Positions 16,407-22,490 of a DNA stretch of 33,174 nucleotides are shown piece by piece. The translations under genes and the position numbers were made by a program. The DNA lies in the IMG/VR virus record IMGVR_UViG_3300034120_002606, positions 1 to 33,174 of that record; one strand, given 5' to 3'. Source of the DNA: a virus. Each line of letters begins with the position of its first letter. Position 1 is the first letter of the stretch. The notes under the pieces were generated by a model. The model was not told the DNA's origin and made no database searches. It saw only the letters and a program-made list of their open reading frames with translations.

Positions 16407-16657
16407 TCCTCCCGGAGAGAGGTACGGTCGCGGACTACGTTCGCGCGTTCGACGGTCTCCGCGGAATCGCGAAGGCGATCTCCGGCGTGGATCGAGCGAG
16501 CGAGGAGACGATCGAGGCGAGACTCGCGGTCTGCCGGAGCTGTCCATCCGGACTGTTTCGCGACGGGGTCTGCGACTCGCGCGGAGGCGGATGCGGATGT
16601 CTCCTCCGCTATAAGGTCCGGCTCGCGTCGGAGTCCTGTCCGAAGAGCCACTGGTAG
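16403..16657 (+). CDS. Small CxxC zinc-ribbon-like protein
   Basis: An 84-residue protein with an N-terminal helix (ADYVRAFDGLRGIAKAISG) and a C-terminal Cys cluster: RLAVCRSCPSG, then DGVCDSRGGGCGCLL, then SESCPKSHW. The pattern of CxxC pairs with a final CP..HW is a recurrent small phage protein placed near tail genes and is predicted to bind zinc or iron. Function is unknown. Its stop TAG forms the first bases of a TAGGAT just before the next gene. Confidence 0.55.
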   Translation: MILPERGTVADYVRAFDGLRGIAKAISGVDRASEETIEARLAVCRSCPSGLFRDGVCDSRGGGCGCLLRYKVRLASESCPKSHW

Positions 16658-16666
16658 GATGCTCGT

Positions 16667-18094
16667 ATGGCGGTCGTACTAACGGGAAACGGCGGTCTCT
16701 TTACTCGGCTCGGGAAGCTGTTCGGACTCGCGAAGACGATCCGCCAGCACCAGCAGGCTATCGCTCCGACGAGCTCGACCGCGACGACGGGAGTACGAGC
16801 CGTCCTCTCCGCGTACTCGTCGACCGCGGGAACGATCCCCATCGCGACCGAGCAGGTACGCTCGATCGCGGACGAGGATCTCGTCGCGCTCCCAAGTCTC
16901 TCGACGCTCGAAGCGATTCGGCAGGCGGCTGCTCGTACGCTCATCGAGACGGTCGACGCGGACTCTCCGCTCCCGTCGAAGACCGTCGACGACGCTCTCC
17001 GGGAGCTCGCCGCGCAGCTGGTCGCGAGCTCTGACTCCGTCGAGCGTACGACGTTCACGGTGGCGAGCCCGTCGTACGCGAGCTCGAACGTCGGGAACGC
17101 GGTCGTGGTCGTCTCCTGCGAATGTACGAAGCTCATCAAGGACCGCGTGGTCTTCTCCTCGAAGCTCGTCGATTTCCCCTGCGTACGAACCGAGACCCTA
17201 ACCTTCGTCTGCCAGACCGATACGAAGACGGGCGGTACTCGTAGCGGATCCGAGATATGGCACGTCGAAGGCGAGCGGTCGTATCCGAACCTCGATCGGA
17301 GATGGAGGTCCGGGTCCGGAGCGAAGCTTCGGGTGACCGCGACGAGCTCGTCGATGGACGGAAAGGTCGGAGCGAATCCCGGAGACAATCTCCTGACCAA
17401 TTCGGACTTCGAGAGCTTCGCCTCGAACGTCCCGGTTCAATGGTCTCTGGCGGTCGGGACCGCGGGGACGCACGTCTCTTCGGCGTCGACGAAGTTCCGC
17501 GGGACTACCGCTCTCGCGATTACCGGCGACGGCTCGAATCTCACGAAGCTGAAGCAGCGGTTCGCCCATCCCGACGGTACGAACTCCCGGGTTCGCGGCG
17601 ATACCCTGTACCACCTATCGTTCTGGATCCGCAACGACGGGACCGCTCCCGCGGGCGGGGTACTTCAGGTCTCGGTTCAGGACTCCGCGGGGAACGTACT
17701 CGGGTCGAGTATGTTCGTGACCGTTACGCTCTCCGCGACGACGTCGAGCTACGCTCGACAATCCGTCTCGGTCGTATCGCCCATCGACATCCCGGACGAG
17801 ACGTACCTCGTGGTCGAGCTGACCACCGCTCTCTCGAACGGTCGGAGCGTATACGTCGACGATATCGTCCTGACCGCTATGACCCGTCTCGCTCCGGGAG
17901 GTCCCGCGGTCGCGATCCTCCCCGGTAGCACCGATTCGAGGAGAGGCGATCTCGCGACGGTCGCGATCTCCGCCAACGCGGTCGGGCAGTTCAACCTCGA
18001 ACTGGATCGTTTCTTCGGTCTGTACGAAAGCGGAATCGTTCTCCCCTCCGCGTCCTCGACTTCGGCGACGATCTCGGATAGCCTCATCTCCTAG
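16667..18094 (+). CDS. Probable tail fibre / receptor-binding protein with a carbohydrate-binding-like region
   Basis: A 475-residue protein. Residues 1-45 (VVLTGNGGLFTRLGKLFGLA) are an N-terminal segment I associate with virion proteins of related phages. Residues about 60-140 are helical. The central part holds a beta module opening NLLTNSDFESF, then VPVQWSL and LSFWIRNDGTAP and, later, SNGRSVYVDDIVLTA, which is the layout of a jelly-roll carbohydrate-binding module (CBM 4/9-like). An adhesin that binds surface sugar is the best inference. It begins with AGGA seven bases before ATG and is the last gene before a strong terminator. Confidence 0.55.
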   Translation: MAVVLTGNGGLFTRLGKLFGLAKTIRQHQQAIAPTSSTATTGVRAVLSAYSSTAGTIPIATEQVRSIADEDLVALPSLSTLEAIRQAAARTLIETVDADSPLPSKTVDDALRELAAQLVASSDSVERTTFTVASPSYASSNVGNAVVVVSCECTKLIKDRVVFSSKLVDFPCVRTETLTFVCQTDTKTGGTRSGSEIWHVEGERSYPNLDRRWRSGSGAKLRVTATSSSMDGKVGANPGDNLLTNSDFESFASNVPVQWSLAVGTAGTHVSSASTKFRGTTALAITGDGSNLTKLKQRFAHPDGTNSRVRGDTLYHLSFWIRNDGTAPAGGVLQVSVQDSAGNVLGSSMFVTVTLSATTSSYARQSVSVVSPIDIPDETYLVVELTTALSNGRSVYVDDIVLTAMTRLAPGGPAVAILPGSTDSRRGDLATVAISANAVGQFNLELDRFFGLYESGIVLPSASSTSATISDSLIS

Positions 18095-18124
18095 CCGGGT
18101 CTTCATCCCCCGGTCTCCTAGTAG

Positions 18125-18160
18125 CGCCCGCCTCCGGAGCCGGAGGCGGGCGTTCTGTTT
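18125..18160 (+). terminator. Rho-independent terminator closing the head-tail operon
   Basis: A perfect 12-bp GC-rich stem (18125-18136 with 18141-18152), loop GAGC, followed by the T-rich tail TTCTGTTT. It lies 31 bases after the stop of the tail fibre gene and is the best intrinsic terminator in the window. Confidence 0.85.
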
Positions 18161-18382
18161 GTAGAAGGGTCGAGGCTCGTCGGGTCCGGACCTCGTCCTC
18201 CGGGTCCTGCGTTGACCTACGAGGAGCCGGAGATCCCGGACGTCCCGAGGTAGCCGGAGAACCGGCGGACGCCTCCAGAGCTGTCCCCTGCCCTACCGGA
18301 CGAGCCCGCGAGACTCGTCTCGACGAAAAAAATCCGCGTTCATAAGTCCCGGTTTCTCCGGGACTTGTGGCTATAAGACCAA
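18161..18382 (+). other. Non-coding stretch between terminator and first early promoter
   Basis: No convincing gene on either strand. It holds an A7 run at 18326-18332, a small inverted repeat GAGAC/GTCTC near 18310-18322, and a perfect 9-bp hairpin (18344-18352 with 18358-18366, loop TTTCT). A TATAAG at 18372-18377 could be a further -10, without a clear -35. With the terminator and promoter on either side, the whole 18095-18484 interval looks like a control region; an origin or packaging role is possible but not shown. Confidence 0.5.
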
Positions 18383-18440
18383 GAAAGTACCGCGAAAGTA
18401 CCGTAGAAGACTGGCAGAAGGGTAGAAGGCGGGGTATAGT
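18383..18440 (+). promoter_or_regulatory. Early promoter P1 with upstream direct repeat
   Basis: -35 CTGGCA (18411-18416), spacer of exactly 18, -10 TATAGT (18435-18440). Upstream are two direct copies of GAAAGTACCG (18383-18392 and 18394-18403), 11 bases apart, the nearer starting 17 bases before the -35. The same layout recurs at P2 and P3, so the repeats probably bind a shared activator or repressor. Confidence 0.8.
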
Positions 18441-18446
18441 CTTCGA

Positions 18447-18476
18447 GTCGAGCGATGGTGCTCGACCTACTAGGAG
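18447..18476 (+). promoter_or_regulatory. 5' leader hairpin and ribosome site (P1)
   Basis: GTCGAGC (18447-18453) pairs with GCTCGAC (18460-18466) around GATGGT, then CTACT leads to AGGAG (18472-18476), eight bases before ATG 18485. The hairpin would sit near the 5' end of the mRNA and could block decay. The ATG in the loop is in frame with the gene but lacks a ribosome site. Confidence 0.7.
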
Positions 18477-18484
18477 CCCGACCG

Positions 18485-18817
18485 ATGAATACCGCCTCTC
18501 TCGAAACCGTCCGCTACGCCCTTCACGTCTCGTACTCCGACGTCGCCTGCTACGAGATCGTCCGAACGGTCTCCGAGAAGACCGTCGAGGTCCGCCGGAT
18601 GAACGCGATCCCCGACCCGAGCTGGCGTCCGGCGGTCTCCGTCGGAGGGTTCGCCGGACACGTCTCGAACGATCGCGAGCGGACCTACACCTTCGAGTCG
18701 AGCCCGGAGCATCCGATCGTCCGTATCCGCCTCGGGAAGCGGGGATGGAAGTCCGCGAGCGGATGCAACTTCGTCCTCTCGACCGAGCCGCGCGAGTTCT
18801 ACGACAGCAACTTCTGA
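18485..18817 (+). CDS. Early accessory protein of a small phage family, function unknown
   Basis: A 110-residue protein. Start ATG 18485 is set by AGGAG at 18472-18476. Its pattern (DVACYEIVRTVSEKTVEVRR, then VGGFAGHVSNDRERTYTFES, then IRLGKRGWKS and a final EPREFYDSNF) matches a widespread small phage protein in which a 'y.v...s.ktv.v.r..a' strand pair is followed by a W/G strand and a 'yyDp.F' end. No biochemical role is known to me. It is the first gene under P1, so it is likely expressed early. A related protein is encoded next. Confidence 0.55.
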   Translation: MNTASLETVRYALHVSYSDVACYEIVRTVSEKTVEVRRMNAIPDPSWRPAVSVGGFAGHVSNDRERTYTFESSPEHPIVRIRLGKRGWKSASGCNFVLSTEPREFYDSNF

Positions 18818-18836
18818 CCGCTCGCCCGGTCCGGAC

Positions 18837-18866
18837 GGGGAAACCCGTCCGGACCGATTCCGCCGG
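18837..18866 (+). promoter_or_regulatory. 13-bp intercistronic hairpin with GAAA tetraloop
   Basis: Bases 18837-18849 pair perfectly with 18854-18866 around GAAA, 20 bases after the preceding stop. No T run follows. Either a weak terminator or an mRNA stability/processing element. Confidence 0.6.
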
Positions 18867-18871
18867 AGGAG

Positions 18872-18898
18872 CGTCCTCCGGCTCGAACCAGCTAGGAG
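18872..18898 (+). promoter_or_regulatory. Second leader hairpin and ribosome site, repeated before the next gene
   Basis: GCCGGAGGA (18872-18880) pairs with TCCTCCGGC (18884-18892), followed by CTCGAAC and a TAGGAG ribosome site. A closely similar element (19565-19606) precedes the next gene, so it is a recurrent leader cassette different from the P1-P3 type. Confidence 0.6.
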
Positions 18899-18905
18899 AC
18901 CTGCG

Positions 18906-19523
18906 ATGAAGACGAAGAGGACCGTACGGGAAGAGGTCGAATGGGTGGCGATCGCCATCGACGAACACGGGGACGCGATCGAGAGCGATCTGTTCGACTC
19001 CTACGAGGACGCTTCGAGACACGCGATCGAGATGATCCAGAGCAGACCGAGCCGCGGTATCAGAGCCTCGGTCGTCGAGCGAATCACGCGGACCGTCGAG
19101 GGAGAAGAGCTCGTCGAGTATCCGGAGACGTTCGCGGTCTTCCCCGGATGCGCCTCCGCGATCGAGGCGGGAGGATGGAAGTCCGATCTCCCGTACGTCT
19201 CGCGGATCTCCCGGGAGACTCCGGACGCGAAGACCTGCTCGGTCCGAGCGTACGAGGTCCTCCGGTTCCGGAACCGGACTACGGTCGAGGTCCGGGCGAT
19301 GAAGGCTACGAGGATCCCCGGGAAATGGGAGACCTACTCGTGGAGCTCGCGAGGCGGTATCCGTCGAGAGCCGAAGCTCGACGAGCAGGTCTGGATCCAC
19401 GAGGTCGACGTCGAAGAGGACCATTTCGACATCCGCTATCGCGACGGGGCGTGGTACTTCGCGGGCGATTCCGAGCCGGTGGTCTGGACTCGGGATCCCG
19501 TCTCGCGACACGCGGAGTTCTGA
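18906..19523 (+). CDS. Early accessory protein, C-terminus related to the previous gene
   Basis: A 205-residue acidic protein. Residues 1-60 (EEVEWVAIAIDEHGDAIESD, then a helix) are unlike the previous protein. Residues about 110-205 carry the same layout: CSVRAYEVLRFRNRTTVEVR, MKATRIPGKWETYSW, then FDIRYRDGAWYFAGD and a final VSRHAEF. The two genes are therefore likely paralogs with a domain added to this one. Function unknown. Start ATG follows CTAGGAG with good spacing. The duplicated leader before it suggests joint duplication of leader and gene. Confidence 0.5.
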   Translation: MKTKRTVREEVEWVAIAIDEHGDAIESDLFDSYEDASRHAIEMIQSRPSRGIRASVVERITRTVEGEELVEYPETFAVFPGCASAIEAGGWKSDLPYVSRISRETPDAKTCSVRAYEVLRFRNRTTVEVRAMKATRIPGKWETYSWSSRGGIRREPKLDEQVWIHEVDVEEDHFDIRYRDGAWYFAGDSEPVVWTRDPVSRHAEF

Positions 19524-19530
19524 ACGATCC

Positions 19531-19560
19531 TCCCCGGGTCTCCGACAGGAGATCCGGGGA
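19531..19560 (+). promoter_or_regulatory. 13-bp intercistronic hairpin, counterpart of 18837-18866
   Basis: Bases 19531-19543 pair with 19548-19560 (one G.T pair) around GACA, eight bases after the stop. Same position and stem length as the hairpin after the previous gene, with different sequence, so the structure rather than the sequence may be kept. Confidence 0.6.
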
Positions 19561-19564
19561 CTTT

Positions 19565-19606
19565 GCCGGAGGTACGTCCTTCGGCTCGAACTTCTGGGAT
19601 ACCTCG
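19565..19606 (+). promoter_or_regulatory. Second leader hairpin, repeated copy
   Basis: GCCGGAGG (19565-19572) pairs with CCTTCGGC (19578-19585), followed by CTCGAAC and GGGATACCTCGCG just before ATG 19609. Much of it matches the copy at 18872 base for base. The ribosome site here is weaker (CTGGGAT in place of CTAGGAG). Confidence 0.6.
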
Positions 19607-19608
19607 CG

Positions 19609-20187
19609 ATGAAATCGCACCAACACCGAAGCATCTCGCTCGCGCTCGACGTCGTCGGGAAGAGTCCGCTCGCGGTCGAGCCGGAGCTCGCGGAGCCTCC
19701 GTTCGCGTGGTTCCCCTACGACCCGGCGGACCGGACTCCGGGACTGGCTCGCTCCGAGTCGACGTACGAGCTCGCGATCGGTCGAGCGGACGGGAGCCTC
19801 GAAGAGATCGAGGACGCGGGAACGATCGGAGACCGAGACGAGGCGCTCTGTCTCGCGGTCGAGATCGCTCGCGAGCTCGAAGAGGGAGCGACGGTCCTCG
19901 TCCTCCCGTACCAGTTCGGGAGCTTCTCGCTCGACGGGTTCGCGAGGCTCGAACCGATCGCGGGAGGAGACGTTCTCCTGACCGAGCTCCGCGAGGACCC
20001 CGGGAGCGACGGCTCGACGACGGATCCGCGACGGCTCGACGACGGAGCCGCGACGGGTTCGCGACGGGTCCCCGAGGTATCCGGGGTCTCCGGGTTCCTC
20101 CGGAGATCCTCGATCGTCCCGGGCTTCTGGGTCTCCCCGCGATCGGAAGGTACGGAGGAACCGAGACTTACGGAACGTCCGAAATAA
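19609..20187 (+). CDS. Early accessory protein of unknown function
   Basis: A 192-residue acidic protein. I do not recognise it. Residues about 20-45 are Pro/Ala-rich (EPELAEPPFAWFPYDPADR); about 48-120 look folded (YELAIGRADGSLEEIEDAG, EALCLAVEIARELEEGATVL, VLPYQFGSF); the rest is Arg/Gly/Ser-rich and probably disordered, and part of it is encoded by 22-bp tandem repeats (20008-20073). The tail may therefore be recently expanded DNA rather than conserved protein. Its stop lies eight bases before the P2 repeats. Confidence 0.45.
   Translation: MKSHQHRSISLALDVVGKSPLAVEPELAEPPFAWFPYDPADRTPGLARSESTYELAIGRADGSLEEIEDAGTIGDRDEALCLAVEIARELEEGATVLVLPYQFGSFSLDGFARLEPIAGGDVLLTELREDPGSDGSTTDPRRLDDGAATGSRRVPEVSGVSGFLRRSSIVPGFWVSPRSEGTEEPRLTERPK
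20008..20073 (+). repeat. Three tandem 22-bp repeats within the 19609 gene
   Basis: Units at 20008-20029 and 20030-20051 differ at one base; the third (20052-20073) is degenerate. Because 22 is not a multiple of three, each copy is read in a different frame, so the repeat acts at DNA level or arose by slippage rather than being a protein repeat. Confidence 0.75.
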
Positions 20188-20194
20188 CCTTCGG

Positions 20195-20251
20195 GAAATA
20201 CCTCGAAAGTACCGCGGAAGACTGGCAGAACCTCCCGACCCGAGGTATAGT
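20195..20251 (+). promoter_or_regulatory. Early promoter P2 with upstream direct repeat
   Basis: -35 CTGGCA (20222-20227), 18-base spacer, -10 TATAGT (20246-20251). Upstream copies are GAAATACCTC (20195-20204) and GAAAGTACCG (20205-20214), the latter 17 bases before the -35 as in P1 and P3. Confidence 0.8.
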
Positions 20252-20257
20252 CTCGAC

Positions 20258-20287
20258 GTCGAGCGATGGTGCTCGACCTACTAGGAG
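20258..20287 (+). promoter_or_regulatory. 5' leader hairpin and ribosome site (P2)
   Basis: GTCGAGC (20258-20264) pairs with GCTCGAC (20271-20277), loop GATGGT identical to P1, then CTACT and AGGAG (20283-20287), eight bases before ATG 20296. The loop ATG is again in frame with the gene. Confidence 0.7.
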
Positions 20288-20295
20288 ATCCACCG

Positions 20296-20547
20296 ATGAC
20301 CCGCCTCCCGCCGAAGCAGAACCCCGAGAAGCTCATCGCCGAAATCGCCGCGGAGTGTCTTCTCTTCCCGAGCCTGACCGAGACGAAGTCCGGAGCGGAC
20401 TTCCGCGAGGTCGCGGTCTGGACCGTCCGCGAGGCTCTTCTCGCCGCGTTCGCCGCGGGCGCTCGCGAGCTCGCGAACCGCTCGGATCCGATCCACCGGA
20501 ACCAGAGCCTCCGCAAGCATCTCGCCGATATCGAGACCGGTCGATAA
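20296..20547 (+). CDS. Small early protein of unknown function
   Basis: An 83-residue, mainly helical protein (PEKLIAEIAAECLLFPSLTE, then FREVAVWTVREALLAAFAAG, then a basic end). It has no recognised motif and no membrane segment long enough to be sure. It is a single-gene unit between P2 and P3, with its own promoter and leader, so its timing or dose probably matters. Start chosen by AGGAG spacing rather than the upstream in-frame ATG at 20266. Confidence 0.5.
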   Translation: MTRLPPKQNPEKLIAEIAAECLLFPSLTETKSGADFREVAVWTVREALLAAFAAGARELANRSDPIHRNQSLRKHLADIETGR

Positions 20548-20559
20548 CGGACGAGGAAG

Positions 20560-20616
20560 GAAATCCGAAGAAAGTACCGTAGAAGACTGGCAGAACGAAC
20601 CGAAGCAGGGTAGGGT
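20560..20616 (+). promoter_or_regulatory. Early promoter P3 with upstream repeat
   Basis: -35 CTGGCA (20587-20592), 18-base spacer, -10 TAGGGT (20611-20616, weaker than P1/P2). GAAAGTACCG lies at 20570-20579, 17 bases before the -35; the outer copy is degenerate (GAAATCCGAA, 20560-20569). Confidence 0.75.
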
Positions 20617-20625
20617 ACGCAGACC

Positions 20626-20654
20626 GTCGAGCGAGGAGCTCGACCTACTAGGAG
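20626..20654 (+). promoter_or_regulatory. 5' leader hairpin and ribosome site (P3)
   Basis: GTCGAGC (20626-20632) pairs with GCTCGAC (20638-20644) around GAGGA, then CTACT and AGGAG (20650-20654), eight bases before ATG 20663. The stem is identical to P1 and P2 but the loop differs and has no ATG. Confidence 0.7.
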
Positions 20655-20662
20655 ACAAGTCG

Positions 20663-21217
20663 ATGAAGACCCAGAACAGCTACAACGTCGGAGACCGCGT
20701 TCGGATCCAAGTCCCCGGGAACTCGACCGTATACCGCGGGACGGTCGCTCGAATCGTTCAGCAGGACGGTCGAGCCGGAGGAGTCTTCGAGATCGCCCTG
20801 ACGGACGGGAACCGCTTCGAGGACGGAGCGGACCTCGTCGCCGGAGACTGGATGACCCGGGAGCCGGAGGTTCCCGCCTGCTATCCGGTCACCCGGAATC
20901 TCGTCGAGCGGTTCCGGAGCGAGTTCGCGTATCACGCCTCGGACTCGAACCTCCCGAGCGGGGAGCGACGAGCCCATCTCCTCGGGTTCCTTTCCGGTCT
21001 CGCGATCTCCGCGATGGCTGCGGCGGAGACCGAGGACTTCCGGATCGCGGATCCGCAGCTCTGCCGCGAGGTCTTCAACGATCTCGGGGAGATGTACGAC
21101 CCTTCGCGGAACCCGTTCCTCCCGCGTCCCGCTCGCGACGAGCAGCTCCTCGGAGAGCTCCGTCGGATCGCTCTCGCCTCGACTCCTACGGGAAGGCTCT
21201 GCGATGAGCGCGCCTGA
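20663..21217 (+). CDS. Early protein with an SH3/KOW-like start, function unknown
   Basis: A 184-residue protein. Residues 7-35 (YNVGDRVRIQVPGNSTVYRG and VARIV) look like a small SH3/KOW-type barrel that could bind nucleic acid or protein. Residues 75-184 are helical, including LVERFRSEFAYHASDSNLP, GFLSGLAISAMAAAE and LLGELRRIALAS. It is first in the P3 operon leading into the recombination genes. It overlaps the following small membrane-protein frame by 14 bases. No catalytic motif seen. Confidence 0.5.
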   Translation: MKTQNSYNVGDRVRIQVPGNSTVYRGTVARIVQQDGRAGGVFEIALTDGNRFEDGADLVAGDWMTREPEVPACYPVTRNLVERFRSEFAYHASDSNLPSGERRAHLLGFLSGLAISAMAAAETEDFRIADPQLCREVFNDLGEMYDPSRNPFLPRPARDEQLLGELRRIALASTPTGRLCDERA

Positions 21218-21335
21218 AATCGCCCTGACCATCGGAGGGAGCTGCGTAGCTCTCTTCGCGATCCTACTCCCCTTCTGCGTCGAATCCGGTCGACGTAGCG
21301 GGATCGTCCGAACCGGATACGGAGACAAGCGATGA
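21204..21335 (+). CDS. Small single-pass membrane protein
   Basis: A 43-residue frame whose ATG lies inside the end of the previous gene and whose stop overlaps the ERF start (ATGA). The middle (IALTIGGSCVALFAILLPFC) is a clear membrane segment, followed by a basic cytosolic-type tail (ESGRRSGIVRTGYGDKR). Coupling by overlaps on both sides is this genome's normal gene layout, which supports it being real. Function is unknown; small membrane proteins in early operons sometimes act in superinfection exclusion. Confidence 0.55.
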   Translation: MSAPEIALTIGGSCVALFAILLPFCVESGRRSGIVRTGYGDKR

Positions 21336-22297
21336 AGACCGTGGAGAGAAGCTCGGGAGAGATCCCCGAGCGGAACCAGAAGACGATCGCGGCGACGTTC
21401 GCCGCGGCCCTGACCGAGATGCCTTCTCCCGCTCTCGACCGGGTGAACACCCGCTTCGGCCAGAAGTACGCGACCATCGGGAGCTACCTCGAAACCTGTC
21501 GGCCCCACCTCGCTCTATTCGGTCTCTCGCTCGCGAGCGACTTCGAGCCGATGGCGGACGGGAACCTGCTCTGCGTCACCGTCATCCGGAACGGGAACGG
21601 GGACGAGCTCCGGCTCGCTCCGATCCCGGTCCGCGTCGACCTTTCGCAGCCCCAGTCCACCGGTTCGGCAATCACCTACGCGCGGAGGTACTCGATTTCG
21701 AGCGCGCTCGGGGTGGTCGGGATCGAGGACGATGACGCGAACGCGGCGAGCCCGGAGCCGGAGACGCGGAGCCCGAAGTTCGCTCCTCGTCCGGTCGCTC
21801 CGTCGACTCCGCAGAAGGCTCCTCCGGCTCCGGCTCCGCAGCTCGCCTCGAAGGTCTCGGTTCCCGAGGCGATCGCGAAGAGCGTCTCCTCGCGGCTCCG
21901 GGAGGAGAGCGAGAAGCAGGAACAGGTGAAGGCGAAGAGCTCGCCCGCGGGCGGGGAGTTCGCCGCGGTCCGGGGTTTCGTCCCGGGAGCGAGCCACCTC
22001 TGGCGCTCGGTTCGGGTCATCCGCGTCGGGGAGAAGAGCGGGGAGACGAAGGGTCGACCGTGGGTCCGGTTCTCCGTTCTGGTCAACGACGGGGAGCAGG
22101 AGCTCTGGCTCTCGACCTTCGACGACAAGGTCGCGGAGCTCGCCCGGAAGCTGAAGGACCGGGACGCGGAGATCGTCTCCAAAGAGTCCCGCGGCGGACT
22201 CGATCTCGAAGCGATCCGCGAACCGGTCGAGGCGGTCGACACCGGTACGAACCAGAACACCGATACGGAGGTCTCCGATGACGATATCCCCTTCTGA
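21332..22297 (+). CDS. erf: ERF-family single-strand annealing protein with an OB-like domain and SSB-type tail
   Basis: A 321-residue protein. Residues about 15-135 match the ERF recombinase family: VNTRFGQKYATIGSYLE near 38 and STGSAITYARRYSISSALGV near 109, then an acidic EDDDAN. Residues 140-205 are a Pro/Ala-rich linker. Residues about 208-300 (SVRVIRV, TKGRPWVRFSVLV, LWLSTFDDKVAEL) resemble a small OB fold, and the last six residues are DDDIPF, the acidic hydrophobic tip by which bacterial SSB recruits repair proteins. ERF proteins anneal DNA strands during recombination and circularisation; the C-terminal half suggests it also protects single strands. The HTH gene starts 20 bases before its end. 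Confidence 0.85.
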   Translation: MKTVERSSGEIPERNQKTIAATFAAALTEMPSPALDRVNTRFGQKYATIGSYLETCRPHLALFGLSLASDFEPMADGNLLCVTVIRNGNGDELRLAPIPVRVDLSQPQSTGSAITYARRYSISSALGVVGIEDDDANAASPEPETRSPKFAPRPVAPSTPQKAPPAPAPQLASKVSVPEAIAKSVSSRLREESEKQEQVKAKSSPAGGEFAAVRGFVPGASHLWRSVRVIRVGEKSGETKGRPWVRFSVLVNDGEQELWLSTFDDKVAELARKLKDRDAEIVSKESRGGLDLEAIREPVEAVDTGTNQNTDTEVSDDDIPF

Positions 22298-22490
22298 GGT
22301 AATGACTTCCCGCGAGGCGGCGGAGTACCTCCGGATTCACCTGAAGACGCTCCGGGACTTGGTCCGGGACGGGAAGCTCCAACAGGTCCGGCTCGGATGG
22401 CGGACGGTCCGCTTCCGCCGGGAAGACCTCGACGCCTTCGTGGAGTCGAGGATCGAGGTACGGAAGAACGCTACGGAGGAACAGCGATGA
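22278..22490 (+). CDS. MerR/excisionase-like HTH DNA-binding protein
   Basis: A 70-residue winged-helix protein. Residues 9-55 (TSREAAEYLRIHLKTLRDLV, then KLQQVRLGWRTVRFRREDLD) are the standard helix-turn-helix plus wing of the excisionase / MerR-like family (HTH_17). Start ATG 22278 has GGAGG six bases upstream; a second in-frame ATG (22302) is possible. With no integrase in the window, an excisionase role is unlikely; it may be a regulator, perhaps of P1-P3. It overlaps the ERF gene and is coupled to the next gene. Confidence 0.75.
   Translation: MTISPSEVMTSREAAEYLRIHLKTLRDLVRDGKLQQVRLGWRTVRFRREDLDAFVESRIEVRKNATEEQR

Noticed and set aside
18084-19634. A 516-residue minus-strand frame crossing the terminator and control region
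   Set aside because: It reads through the terminator, the P1 promoter and hairpins and shows only Arg/Ser-rich shadow sequence.
20008-20073. The 22-bp repeats as a CRISPR array
   Set aside because: The units are directly adjacent with no spacers, and no cas gene is present.
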